Of a stretch of 64,000 bases of DNA, positions 45,047 to 56,757 are shown in pieces. Positions within the stretch are counted from its first letter, which is position 1; each line of letters opens with the position of its first letter. Source of the DNA: Centrapalus pauciflorus (Eukaryota > Streptophyta > Magnoliopsida > Asterales > Asteraceae); contig JAANYP010002619.1 in NCBI GenBank assembly GCA_020465985.1, forward strand, positions 1-64,000. Direction: 5' to 3'. A program made the position numbers and the translations under genes. The notes beneath the pieces were generated by a model. The model saw nothing but the letters and a program-made list of their open reading frames with translations, searched no databases and was not told the DNA's origin.

Positions 45047-45966
45047 TCACGAGCCATCGTTGTGGCCCGTAGAAATAACCTTAAATATAACCATTAGCGT
45101 ATGGAAGTAAGGGTCGAATCCGCAGGGAGTGCTTATGTAATTAGGGTTAATTAGCTAGTTTCTTTAGTTTATTAAAAGCGATTAAATTGTAAAATGATTG
45201 AATTGTTCGGAATAATGATTACGTTTAATTGTAACTAAAATAATAGCGAATAACTAACAGATCGATTAACAAATCAAGTAAAAGATAACCATTCACAAAA
45301 TCACTACGGCCTAAGTTACTACCCAATCAATTTCATGCAACAATCACATAGACATAATTAATTGCGTGGTTCAATTAATCGTATTCGTTTTAATCCATAA
45401 CTCTCGGCATAGCACATGCAACGTTCATTACTTGTCTTAATCTCTAATCTAATGGACTCGGACAAATAATAACACTACGATGAACTATCTTGCTTTTACC
45501 AACCAAAACACATAATCATAATCATAATTGAATGCTTATCATTTGAATACACATAAATTATTCAACAAATCCAATATTCATCAAAATATAAATGGAAATA
45601 CGATAAAATAACACGTAGACGTAGATCCTCCGCAAATGGCTATGGAGTTTAGCAGCTCATGGTGTGCTCATCATAGGGAGTGATCAGAGACATCGTCATA
45701 AGTTTCAAACTCCGGTTTCGTTCTTGAGTCGTTAGTGCAATCCGGCAGGGCTTCACCACTACGTTCAATGATTTTCGGACCTCCAAAAATGAGAGCACTT
45801 GGCTCCTATTTATAGAGAATGTGAAATTAGGGTTTCTGGCATTGAAAACGCGTCTGGATTCATTGGGCGCCCCACCAGCGTAGGCCTACACACCCCCCTG
45901 TGCTGAGGGTACAGCTTGGGCTACGCTGGAAGTCGTCTCTAACTCTCAATTCTTCTGTTTTGTAGC
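45047..45966 (-). repeat. Athila-type LTR, second copy, interrupted
   Basis: It parallels 41481-42577 from its left edge (GCCATCGTTGTGGCCCG against GCCGTCGTTGTGACCCG) through AAGTAAGGGTCGAATC and the TATAAATA box (45807-45814). It stops at GTTTTGTAGC where element III begins. No primer site adjoins it, so it was a solo LTR or a 3' end. The right part should lie beyond element III, outside the window. Confidence 0.8.
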
Positions 45967-47058
45967 TGTCAAGATCAAAATCACCTAAGATTAACTGGTT
46001 AAAAAGATCAGAGTTAAACCAATAACCTTGTTTTTAAATTGAAGTCTAATTAAGGAGTTTGCGGAATAACACTTAGGCCTTGTTTGTTTTTTGATAAGAG
46101 GCTCTTAATAAAATCTGAAGTCTAAACTTCAGATGTATAATGAAATAAGATTGTTTGTTTAGATTCAGAGTTTAGAGGTTCAAACATCTGAATTTACCTC
46201 TTAAAATTAAGAGGTTGAATTTTGGCTGAAAAAAAATAAGAGGGTATTTCTCTCTCCTAGTACAAGTTACAAACCGTTCACCCTCCCCTTCCCTCATATT
46301 AATTATTTTATTTTAATTTTGTTTATTTAAATTAATTAATTATTATATATAATTAATTAGATATAATATTTTAAAGTAGTATTTTTCATATTTTTCATAT
46401 TACGAAACAAACAATCTTAAGATTACCTCTTAATTTCAGATTTCAGATCTTAAGACCACCTCTTAATTTCAGATGTGGTTTTCAGACTTCAGACATTTAA
46501 CCTCTTAAAAAACAAATACCACCTTAATTGTTTTAAGAAAAACTTTCAGAATAATAAAGAACAGATAATCAAATAAACTCAATCAATATCAAAACCTTTG
46601 TATTGCCAAAACTATGATTACAATCACCTCTAATCCGTTTGATAAGAAGAAGAACACAAAGTGTTCTTAGGGTTTTTCAACCTTAGAGGCTTTAAAAACT
46701 TATATCAGAATGCAATACAATATGAAAACTTAAGCACCACAATTACAATGAGGAAGACCTAGCCTATCTCTATTTATAGCCTTCTGACATGTTTCCTTCA
46801 CGAACTGTGATTTCTCTGGAAGTAGATATGCTTGGAAGATCTTCAAATCTTGAAATCTTTATCACTTTCTGAATTTTAGCACTTTCTGTTATCTATTTGT
46901 TGACCAGCTTGAACTTTGACTCTGGCAGCTTGAACTTTTGAACTAGCATCTCGAGTTTATTGAACTGGCAGCTCGAACTTTGTAATTACAGAAAAATACT
47001 ACTTACAGCTTGAGAAATCCTAACTAACAGCTTGAAATACTTAGATTATTTCCCAACA
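45967..47058 (-). repeat. 3' LTR of element III
   Basis: 1,092 bp including a 448-bp MITE; about 640 bp without it, the same size as the LTRs of element IV. TG...CA ends. TATAAATA (minus) at 46771-46778. The words CAGCTTGAA and CAGCTCGAA recur from 46908 to 47032. Confidence 0.9.
46076..46523. mobile_element. Tourist-type (PIF/Harbinger) MITE
   Basis: 448 bp with terminal inverted repeats (GGCCTTGTTTGTTTTTT on the left; the right end reads GGTGGTATTTGTTTTTT on the other strand) and a TTA duplication at 46073-46075 and 46524-46526. The LTR of element IV has the uninterrupted site (AACACTTAATTATTTTAA at about 52486), which confirms the insertion and its borders. It is non-coding. TTA targets and GGCC/GGG-type ends are usual for Tourist elements. 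Confidence 0.92.
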
Positions 47059-47071
47059 ATCTCCCCCTAAC
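47059..47071 (-). other. Polypurine tract of element III
   Basis: The minus strand reads GTTAGGGGGAGAT next to the 3' LTR. Confidence 0.85.
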
Positions 47072-47193
47072 TTAAATTCTTTAAAAAAGACTTTATGTTT
47101 CTATACAAATAAGGAAATAAGTACAAAGTAAAACTGTTATATACAAACTAAGGCATCCAAAAACTTACATATTACAACTGTGCAAGCTTCTAC

Positions 47194-49866
47194 TTATAGT
47201 TTTATGAAGTCTCTTTTCAACTCCTCTCTATCACATTCAATCTTCATTGAGCTCATTTGGAGTAGCCATTCTTTTGCCAAATCAAGAAATTCAAAACAGA
47301 AGAATCTGCTAAATCTGTCTGCAAGTTTGAGTCTGTATGTCATGGATTTTACATATAGATCAATCTGTACAATCTTCACTTCCTTTTCAGCTTCTATATC
47401 TTTTCTGGGGAATTCTAGAATAAACATGCTTTTAAGATCCTTTAGGTTGTTCTGAACCCACACTATTGGCGACCTAGAGAGGCTAGCCGTCCCAATATTA
47501 TGCATTTGGGTTAGCTCATCTCTAGTCATCCTCTGGACTATTTGGATCAGGCTTTTGTACTCCTCTTCTGGACCAGCTTCTCTTTTAATTACAATATGAT
47601 ATACCAGATCAATGTCATCCATTGATTTGGAATACCAGTAAGTAACTGGTGGCTTGGAGAAGTCATGTTGATCAAGAGCGTTTTCTATTTCCAATGCCTT
47701 TTATAACTGTTGGTCAAACAGAACTCTCTTGACTTGAGCAAAACTTTGCTTGATGAATAACTTCAGATGAGGAACAGCAGGAACAGTTTGAGGGGGATCT
47801 TGGACTTGTTTGGAGGCCTTTTCCTTTTGCTTTTCCATTTCTCTGTCATAAAAGGCCTGAAGTTTCAGTGTTGGCGATGATTGTGCAATGACGTTAGAAA
47901 CACCAGCTGTTGCAGAGAAGTTTATCAAAAAATTCCTGTGTTCACCCTTTGAAGGCCCTGTTGGCCTTTTTCTCTTCTTCTGACTTTCCTTAACAACAAA
48001 CCCACGTAGATAGTCTCCAAGAATTTCATCATCACCCATAGATTCTTGGGCTTGCTGGTCTAGGATTTGATCTTGTTCTTCTGCCAATTTTCTTGCCAAT
48101 TCAGCATCATGAGCAACTTGGGCTTCTTTTGAAATAAATTTGATCTTTGGAGACTCAATCAAAATGCCCTTTCCTTTATCTGTGGTTGCTGCTGAAACTA
48201 CTGTTGTGGCTTGGACTGCTGGCGATGGTTCTTGAATGCTTTCTCTTATGAACACTCCTCCTGGCCTTTTAATAGAAATGGCTTGAGCGTCTGGACTAAC
48301 AGTTTGAGAAACTGTTGGGACTGTTAGCCTAGAAGCTGAAGCTGCCAATGGTGAACTTGAAGCTGTTTGGACTGATAGTGGGATCTCCTGATTCTCCCCC
48401 TTTTTGGATGCATTGGTTTGATCAGAGGGACCAAAAACCTTTGCTAGCAGGGTTTGAACCAGCTTCTCAAGCTGAACAATTTTATTTCCATATAGCTTCA
48501 ACCCAAGCTGAAACTGGGCAAGCTTTTGCTGTTGGACTGATAAGACTTGTTGTAGAGCAATGATTTGGGAACCCTTTGCAGCAATTATGGACTTGTAATG
48601 TTCCAGAAGAGCTTGCAGACTAGCCTCAAGATCTTCAAATGATAGAGGGATTTGAGATCTATCACTGGCATCAATACCAGAAGTAGAAGAAACATCTGGG
48701 CCCCATTGTTCTTGGTTCTGGGGACTTCCAGAAAGATCTTGCAGTCCCTCTGTTGCCATGGGAGTGGTCTTAGGAATGTTGGTATTGTCCTGTGCCCCTT
48801 GTGCAGAGACATCAGTAGTACCAGCCACAAAACCCATATGATCATCCTCAGAAGAGATGTTCACCTCCATATTGAGGGTGAGAGTGTCCTCAGTGGGTTC
48901 CCTTTCGATATGTTGTACAAGAGTATCCTCTTGAACAGAGTTATTTGGCTCTTGGGTTTGGACTGAGGAGGAAGGAGCTCCTACAGCCCTTTGTCTCATG
49001 TATATTTTTAGTGGTGGGGATGGGGAGGTACGTATAGAATAAGGATAAGAGGGTATATTTGTATCATGAGCTGTAATATGGGGCTGAGCCTGCTTAGGAT
49101 CCTCTCCTCTGTTTCTTGGAAAGATAGTCTGCATTGCTTGAGGCTAAGAGACATCTACATTATGAAAATTGGCACTTGGTTTTAAAAGTCTTTTTACAGA
49201 AGGTAAAGAGTGCCTATGGGAGACATATATCCTTTTATGTACTTTTAAAGAATTGCAAGATTTTGCAATTATTTCAGCCAAAAACCAAGGATACATAAAA
49301 AATTTCCCATTCTTTAAGGCATGGTGCCTTAACATTCCTTGAAAAATCATATTTGAAAAGTTGAACTGTTGGCCTGTGGATAAGCACACTAGAGCAGTGG
49401 CAATATTTGATGAAAATTCAGACCAACCAGTCCTTTTTGGGCTTAAGAACTGTTGAAATATATGTACAAGATATTTCCATTTGGGACCAAAATGTGCTTT
49501 ATAAAAGGTAAATGAATCTGTTGGGCCTCTATACCCTATTTCAAACAGACCTTCATGTAAAGCAGTGAGGGATAGATCAGATATACCTGAAGCATCTTGT
49601 AGATGTAAATGATGTCGAATGGACTCCTTTGTGATGGTAATGGTATTACCATCAATGGTAGATACAAAAGAAGTGATTCCCTCGTGGGTATTTATAGTGG
49701 CTGGTTTCCAAAATTGCTATATATGAGAGACATATATAGTGGTAATTACTGTAAGAGCATAGTGGATAGCAGAACGACGAAGAAAATCCATCATTTCATG
49801 GAAGGGTTGCAGTTTAGCATGTTTGAGGGAGTAGGGTAGGCAGTTGTGTTCTTTAACAAACTCCAT
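47194..49866 (-). pseudogene. Extra 3' ORF of element III (broken)
   Basis: The ATG at 49864-49866 (M-E-F-V-K-E-H-N-C-L-P-Y) opens the globular N-terminal part. An in-frame TAG at 49717-49719 stands where element IV has a Glu codon. The block continues in pieces 49144-49389, 47701-49134 (Pro/Ser/Gln-rich middle with heptad-like L-Q-Q-V-L-S-V-Q-Q-Q-K) and 47194-47694 (C-terminal block with P-V-T-Y-W-Y-S-K-S-M-D-D). T-I-T-I-T-K-E-S-I-R-H-H-L-H-L matches the pattern in elements II and IV. No membrane segment is seen. Function is unknown. Confidence 0.8.
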
Positions 49867-49930
49867 TGGTGATCACAAACGAGAAGATTTAGGGTTTGGC
49901 TCGACAATTCGAAAATCGCACAGAGAGAGA

Positions 49931-49969
<39 letters not shown>

Positions 49970-50273
49970 GATTCTGGAAGATATTTAGCAAATGATAGTT
50001 TCAATCAAATGAAACTGTAACTTTTAAGAGTTTGGATTTTGAAAAATATCTAGTCCCGCGTACAACCTCCTTAATAATGACTGAAATGCCCTGCACACTT
50101 AACAGACCAAGTGAACAACTAACAGTCCGAGAAAATGAACTAGCAGCTTGAGAAAAGTCTCAAGCTGTTAGTTGTATACTGAACAACATCTAATGTAACA
50201 GTGTCTCCCCCTTAACTAAGAACATATGGTAAATGTTTTTCACATAGTATAGAGGATGGTAATGCAAGATAGA
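49867..50273. other. Spacer between pol and the extra ORF of element III
   Basis: Non-coding, with a (GA)n tract at 49921-49966 just upstream of the extra ORF. At 50130-50175 AGCAGCTTGAG and CTCAAGCTG form an inverted pair. It ends with a TCTCCCCCTTAA word, polypurine on the minus strand, near 50200. Confidence 0.7.
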
Positions 50274-50711
50274 TTAATCCATACTTACCATACCAATATT
50301 TGAGACAAGATAGGTGAATCTTCCTACATCATAAGGCTTAGTGAAAAGATCTGCTAACTGATCATCAGTATGAATTTTGGTAACTTGGATTAATTTCTTT
50401 TCATTACAATCCCTTATAAAATGGAATCTAATGTCTATGTGCTTGGTTTTGGGAAATTTTACTGGATTTTGTACAATATTGATTGCACTTGAATTGTCAA
50501 TGTAAATAGGAGTAGATAGAAACTTCATACCATAGTCTCTTTGTTGGTTCTGAATCCACATAATCTGAGAGCAACAACTGGCAGCTGCAACATATTTTGC
50601 CTCAGTGGATGAAGTGGAGACTGTGGTTTTCTTTTTGCACTGCCAAGAGACTAGTCTTGCTCCTAGATATTGACATCCTCCAGTTGTGGATTTCTTGTCT
50701 ATATTGCAACA
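50274..50711 (-). pseudogene. pol: RNase H of element III
   Basis: The last 95 codons are open (50274-50561: T-P-I-Y-I-D-N-S-S-A-I, T-K-H-I-D-I-R-F-H-F-I-R-D). The upstream half (50562-50711) reads in a shifted frame with S-T-E-A...E-A-K-Y-V-A-A-A-S-C-C-S-Q. The end G-R-F-T-Y-L-V is typical of copia pol C-termini. Confidence 0.85.
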
Positions 50712-51819
50712 TCAATAGTCACTGTCAGAGTAGGCTGTTAGTTCAAGAGGAGAGTCCTTAGGATACCATAGGCCTAATTTTGGTTGACCTTTTAGATACC
50801 TAAAGATTCTCTTAACAGCAAACAGATGTGAATCCTTTGGAGCACATTGGAACCTGGCACAAACATAAACAGCAAACATTATATTTTGTCTAGAGGATGT
50901 GAGATACATTACTGAACCTATCAAGGATCGGTACAAATGAATATCCACATCCACTCCTTCTTTATCTGCATCAAGCTGTTTATGAGTGTCCATTGGTGTG
51001 CTAGCAACCTTGGTGTCCTTGTAACCAAAATTTTCCAGAATATCATTCACATACTTTGACTGGCTAATGAAGAGTCCAGTGGGCTTCTGCTTGACCAGCA
51101 ATCCTAGAAAGAAAGTTACTTTTCCCGTTGAACTCATTTGAAACTTTTTGTGCATCAGAGTCTCAAATTCCTTGCAAAGGATGTCATTTGTTGATCCAAA
51201 GATGATGTCATCAACACAGATCTGAACAAGAAGGATCTCTGATTTGATAGACTTAGTGAACAATGTCTTGTCTAGAGTACCTCTCTTCAAAACCATTCTG
51301 AAGTATATATGAAGACAAAGTGTCATACCATGCTCTAGGAGCTTCGTGAGGCCCATAGAGTGCTTTGTCTAACTTGTAGACTCTGTCTGGATACTTATAG
51401 TCTTCAAACCCAGGAGGTTGACACACATATACCTCTTCTTCAATTGTACCATATAGGAATGCAGATTTCACATCCATTTGATACACCTTGAACCCTTTGT
51501 AGCTGGCATAGGCTAGGAACAATCTGATGGCTTCAATCCTTGCTACTGGGGCAAAGACATCATCATAGTCTATTCCTTCTTCTTGAGTATAACATTGAGC
51601 TACCAGCCTCGCTTTGTTTTTTATCACGACACCTCTTTCATCCTTTTTATTCCTGAAAACCCATATTATACCAATTGCCCTCTTTCCTTTAGGCAAATCA
51701 ACCAGTGTCCACACATTCTGAATCTTGAATTGCAAAAGCTCTTCTTGCATGGCCTCAATCCAAGATGGATCCTTCAGAGCCTCAGATGCCTTCTTTGGTT
51801 CTAATTGTGAATAAAGCAT
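50712..51819 (-). pseudogene. pol: Reverse transcriptase of element III, with altered active-site Tyr
   Basis: The frame 51253-51819 starts RT (W-I-E-A-M-Q-E-E-L-L-Q-F, W-V-F-R-N-K-K-D-E-R-G). The frame 50712-51356 continues with L-L-V-Q-I-C-V-D-D-I-I-F-G-S-T. The usual Y-V-D-D is C-V-D-D here (about 51209-51220), a one-base change. A frameshift near 51300 separates the halves. The end Y-S-D-S-D-Y enters RNase H. Confidence 0.9.
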
Positions 51820-52370
51820 GCATGTTCTAAGGCAGCTAGACTAAATTCAGGAACTGCTTCTTCAAAAGCAGTTGATTCCTTGTGAATCATTGTCCTTGTC
51901 TGCACAAGAATGCGTGGAACTCCCATGATCTGGTTAAGAGGATGATATTTGTGAACCCTGAGTTTAGGTTCACTTTCTATCTGAAATGAGCTTCCCAGAT
52001 TGGTATCATCACCTACTGTACCACTTGATGATTCTGCTTCAGTAACAGTTTGAACTGGAGATGGGACTGTTTCCTTATTTGTTGGAGCTGTTACTTCAGG
52101 ACATGGGATTGGCACTTCAAACTCTGTATGTTTGTCTTGTTGGTCAATCAGAACCCCAGGTGGGTCATAAGTAAGAAGTGGTAGAATAGTATACTCATCC
52201 CATCTATCAGAATCTTCAAAAGTTGGAAACTTTTTGCCAACAGCTTGAATGTTTGTGTTGACAGCATGAGGATTTGTACTGGCAATTTCAACATTGTTTC
52301 CAACTACACCTGCAGAATACTCATCAAAGCTCAGAGAATTTGTTAGTGAATCTAAATCAAACAACCAATC
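51801..52370 (-). pseudogene. pol: Integrase-RT linker of element III
   Basis: About 188 codons of polar, poorly conserved linker (L-F-D-L-D-S-L-T-N-S-L-S-F at its start, T-V-P-S-P-V-Q-T-V-T-E-A-E later). It matches the element IV linker. Its upstream codons lie at 63118 onward, on the far side of element IV. Confidence 0.85.
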
Positions 52371-53034
52371 TGTCGGGATCTAAAACTAAATAATCACGAT
52401 TAACTGATTTAAATTTATCAGAGTATAAATCAATAATCTTGCTTTAAATCAAAGTTTAATCAAGAAGTTTGCGGAATAACACTTAATTATTTTAACAAAA
52501 ACTTTCAGAATCAATAATAAATAAACACAAGAAGTAATCAAAACTGTTTGTATTGTTGAATTCAATAATTACAATCACCTCTAATCTGTTTGATTAGACG
52601 AAGAACACAGACTGTTCTTAGGGTTTTACAACCTTAGAGGCTTATGAAAACTTAATCGACAAAGCAATTACAGACTCGAATATGCAGAAAACTCCTATAT
52701 AATAGAAAGACCTATTCTATGTATTTATATTGCTTCTTGATATGTTTCCTTGACGAACTATGACTTCTCTGATAGTAGATATGCTGGAATCTTCATGTAG
52801 ATATCTTTTCCTAAAAATCAGCACTTTCTGTTTATGAAACTGTTGAGCAGCTTGAATCACTTGACAGCATGAACAGGGCAGCTTGAGTTGATTTACTCTG
52901 GCAGCTTGAACTTTTACACTGGCAGCTCGAGTTTCTTCAACTAGCAGCATGAACTTTGGATTTACATATAAACTCCACTAATAGTCTGAGAAGTCTAACT
53001 AACAGTTTGAACATACTTAAACTATTTCCCAACA
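52371..53034 (-). repeat. 3' LTR of element IV
   Basis: It pairs with 62455-63117 with few visible differences. TATAAATA (minus) at 52724-52731. CAGCTTGA words at about 52846-52960. Confidence 0.96.
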
Positions 53035-53047
53035 ATCTCCCCCTAAC
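53035..53047 (-). other. Polypurine tract of element IV
   Basis: The minus strand reads GTTAGGGGGAGAT next to the 3' LTR, the same as in element III. Confidence 0.88.
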
Positions 53048-53167
53048 TTAAATTCTTTACACAAGACTACAAGTTCTATACAAAAATGGAAATGAATAAG
53101 TAAACTGCTATTTACAAACCAAGGCTTTCAAAAACTTATAACTGTGCAAGTTTCTGATCTACAGCCT

Positions 53168-55964
53168 TCAAAAATTTTTCTTCATCTCATCTCTATCACA
53201 AGATATCCTAACAGATTTTATCTGAAGCAGCATATCTTTTGGAAAATTATAAAATTCGAGATTGAAGAATATACCAGACCCATCTGAAAATTTGATTCTG
53301 CATGTCCTTGACTTGACAAACAGATCAACTTGCTTGACCTTTTTCCCTTTCTTCTCAGCATCCTCTAACTCTTTCCTTGCAAATTCAGGGTCAACAATTG
53401 ATTTTAGATCTCTGATAAGTTGCTTCACTTGTGGTAGAGCAAATCTAACTTGTGTCACAGACCCTCTATTATACATCTTTGTTAGCTCATCCCTGGTCAA
53501 CTTCTGAACCATTTGCCAAAATGTATCAAATTCTTCTTCTGGTCCAGACTCTCTTCTTACTACAAATTTAACTCTTAAATCTCTGTCGTCCAGTGACTTG
53601 GCATACCAGTAATTTATCAGAGGCTTTGTAAAATCATGCTGATCAATCAGCTTCTCTATCTCCATTGCTTTTTGCAGTTGTTGCTCAAATAACACCCTCT
53701 TAACCTGATGCAGCTTTGCTTGTGATGATGGATCAGATGAAGGAATAGAAGCAACAGCTTGATGAGTAGGAGCAGGTGCACTGGCAGCAGCTTCAGTTTG
53801 GACTGATTCCTTTGATGGTTGGACTTCTTGGGATGGTTGGACTTCTTATGAGACTTTTGTTTTCTTTCTTTTCTCCATTTCTTTGTCATGTATCTCCTGC
53901 AGCTTTTCAGTAGTCATGGACTGAGCCATTTTCTTTGGAATACGTGCTGCAAAGGAAAAATTGATTAAAAATCTTCTGTGCTCAGCCTTGGAGTGCCCTG
54001 TTGGCAGCTTCCTCTTCTTTTCTCTTTGTTTACCCACAAACCCCTTTAGGTAATCACCTAAGGTCTCATCATCATCTATTGGGGGCTGGGCTTGCTGATC
54101 TAATTCTTTGTCTAGTTCTTCTGCTAATTTCTTGGCAACTTCAGCATCAAAGGCAATCTGTGCTTCTTTGGAAGAGAATTTGTGCTTTGGAGACTCGATA
54201 AGGATGCCCTTGCCCTTGTGTTTTGTAGAAGAGGATGTTGCTTGGACTGTACTTGATGGAGCTTGAACCCTTTTCCCTTATAACAACTCCAGTTGCTTTT
54301 GGGGCAACAGCTTGAGTTTCTAGGCTAACAGCTTGAGAAGCTGTTGGGACTGCTAGCCTAGAAGGTGGAGCTGTTGATGCTGCTTGGACTGATGTTGTTG
54401 GAGCTGCTTGGACTGATTCAGGAACCTCAAGATTCTCCCCCTTTTTGGAAGCATTGGTTTGGTCAGGTGGACCTACAACCTTTGCCCCTTGGGTTTGAAT
54501 CAACTGCTCTAACTTCATGATCTTATTTCCACAGAGGGTAAACCCTTTGTCGAGATAATCCATTCTTTTATTTTGAGCCGCCTCTGCCTGCTTGAGTGCA
54601 AATATCTGAGCTCCCTGTGCAGCAGTGATGGACATTTGATATTCCAACATAGCTACAACAGGTTTCAGCTTGGGATCTGTCAAGAGCATGAGTTGCAGAC
54701 TAGTCTCAAGATCAGAAAACACCTGAGGTGCTTGTGATCTATCACTGACATTAATACAAGAAGTAGAAACTTCTGGGCCCCTCTGTTCTTGGTTCTGGGG
54801 ACTTCCAGCTTGTGTTTGCACACTGGCTGTTGCCATGGGTGTGGTCTTAGTGATGTTGGCACTGTCCTGTGCCTCTTTTGCAGAAACATCAGTAGTGCCA
54901 GCCACAGAACCCATATGAACAATCTCTGAAGAGATGTTCACCTCCTGAGTGAGGATGAGAGTTTCCTCAATTGGTTCCCTTTGGATATTCTGTGCAGAAG
55001 TGTCCTCCTGCACAGGGATATATGGCTCTAGTCTGAGGGAGGAGGAGGAAGGAGCTCCTGGTCCCCTTTTCCTTTTATATAGAAATTTTAGTGGGCGTGT
55101 TGGCTGTTCAAAAGGATCAGAAGGAATTTGTGTATCATGAGGAGGGGGTTGGAGTCCTGGGGGTGTAGCAGTGATGATAGGCTGAGCCTGCTCAGGACCC
55201 TCTCCTCTGTTTTGTGGAATGATGTTCATCATTGCAGCAGGCAATAGAACATCAACACTCAAAAAATTGGCACTATGTTTCAAAAGTCTCTTTATAGAGG
55301 ATAGTGAGTGCCTATGGGAAACATGTATCCTCTTATGTGAATGAGAAGTGGTGCAAGTGTGTGCAATGATTTCTGCCAAAAATCTGGGATACATTAAAAA
55401 TTTCCCACTCTTTAGGGAATGATGCCTTAACATCCCCTGAAAAATCATGTTAGAAAAATTGAATCGTTGGCCTGTTGAAAAGCACACTAAGGCAGTGGCA
55501 ATGTTAGAGGAAAATTCGGACCAACCAGTTCTTTTGGGGCTCATACACTGCTGAATAATATGTACAAGATATTTCCATTTAGGAGAAAAATGGGCTTTTA
55601 AGAAAGTAAAAGAATCAGCAGGACCCCTATAACCTATATCATAAAGACCAGTATGTAAAGCATCAAGGGTTAGGTCAGTTATACCTGTGGCATCTTGAAG
55701 ATGCAAATGGCACCGAATGGATTCCTCAGTAATGGTGATGGGAGTGCCATCAATCTTTGATAGCATAGAAGGAATTCCATTTATGGATTGAACAGTGGCA
55801 TGGTTCCAGAACTGTTCGATATGCGATATGTATATGGTGGGGTTTATATTGAGTGCATGATGGATATGGGAGTGTCGAAGAAACTCCATCATGTCATGGA
55901 AAGGTTGAAGGTCTGAGTGCTTTAGAGAGTAGGGAAGACAGTTGTGTTCCTTAACAAACTCCAT
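53168..55964 (-). pseudogene. Extra 3' ORF of element IV (three frames)
   Basis: The ATG at 55962-55964 starts a 605-codon frame to 54147. The N-terminal 230 residues are globular-looking (F-L-R-H-S-H-I-H-H-A-L, H-I-E-Q-F-W, I-T-I-T-E-E-S-I-R-C-H-L-H-L-Q). The rest is Pro/Ser/Ala/Gln-rich with repeated Q-A-A/V words. Frameshifts near 54150 and 53860 and a further shift near 53690 lead to the last frames (53846-54037, 53656-53889, 53168-53695). The last has N-Y-W-Y-A-K-S-L-D-D-R-D, as in element III. No signal peptide or membrane helix is visible. The role is unknown. Confidence 0.82.
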
Positions 55965-56306
55965 TGATGATTAAACGAAAGGTTTAGGGTTTGCAAAGAA
56001 GTGTGTGAGAATCGTTCAGAGGGAAAAGAAAGGCCGTGGAAGAAATTTTGTAACTGGTAGTTACAACTGAACGAAACTGGGACCTTTAAAGGTTTTGAAA
56101 AGGTTGGGTCCTGCGCACACACATTTTAAAAATTACCTAAATACCCTGCACACTTTGACAGATCAAGTGAATAGCTAACAGTCCGAGAAAATGAACTAGC
56201 AGCTTGAGAAAATACTCAAGCTGTTAGTTGAAAATTATGCATCTTTTTAATGAAACAGTGACTCCCCCTTAAATAAGCATACTAAGTAGATAATAATGAA
56301 AAGAAA
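55965..56306. other. Spacer between pol and the extra ORF of element IV
   Basis: About 340 bases, non-coding. AGCAGCTTGAG (56197) and CTCAAGCTG (56215) form an inverted pair as in element III, followed by an ACTCCCCCTTAA word, polypurine on the minus strand. Confidence 0.65.
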
Positions 56307-56757
56307 TTAATCCATATTTACCATACCAATATTTGATACTAGGAAAGTGAACCTTCCTACATCAAAAGGTTTTGTAAATAGATCAGCTAACTGATCATCA
56401 GTATGTATTTTGGTAACTTGGATTAACTTCTTTTCATTACAATCTCTGATAAAGTGAAATCTGATTTCTATATTCTTGGTTTTTGGGAATTTCACTGGGT
56501 TTTGCACAATACTGATTGCACTTGAATTATCAATATAAATAGGAGTGGATAAGAAATTCATACCATAATCTATTAGCTGATTTTGAATCCACATTACCTG
56601 GGAGCAGCAGCTTGCAGCTGCTACATATTCTGCTTCAGTGGATGATGTGGACACAGTTGTCTGCTTTTTGCATTGCCAAGAGACCAATCTTGCTCCTAAG
56701 TATTGACATCCACCAGTTGTGGATTTTCTGTCAATGTTGCATCCACCATAGTCACTG
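56307..56757 (-). pseudogene. pol: RNase H of element IV
   Basis: The frame 56307-56687 is open (M-V-S-W-Q-C-K-K-Q-T-T-V-S-T-S-S-T-E-A-E-Y, D-N-S-S-A-I, F-T-F-L-V at the end). The first Asp motif (A-Y-S-D-S-D-Y) lies just upstream in another frame at about 56740-56765, so a one-base indel near 56780 breaks pol. Confidence 0.88.

Larger units (their letters stand above)
45967..52370 (-). mobile_element. Element III: Sirevirus-like Ty1/copia element, 3' portion
   Basis: From the left: 3' LTR (45967-47058, with a MITE inside), polypurine tract, extra ORF, spacer, RNase H, RT, and the linker that follows integrase. At 52370 it is interrupted by element IV and resumes at 63118. The 5' part lies beyond the right edge. 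Coding is broken by stops and frameshifts. It is a close relative of element IV. Confidence 0.92.
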
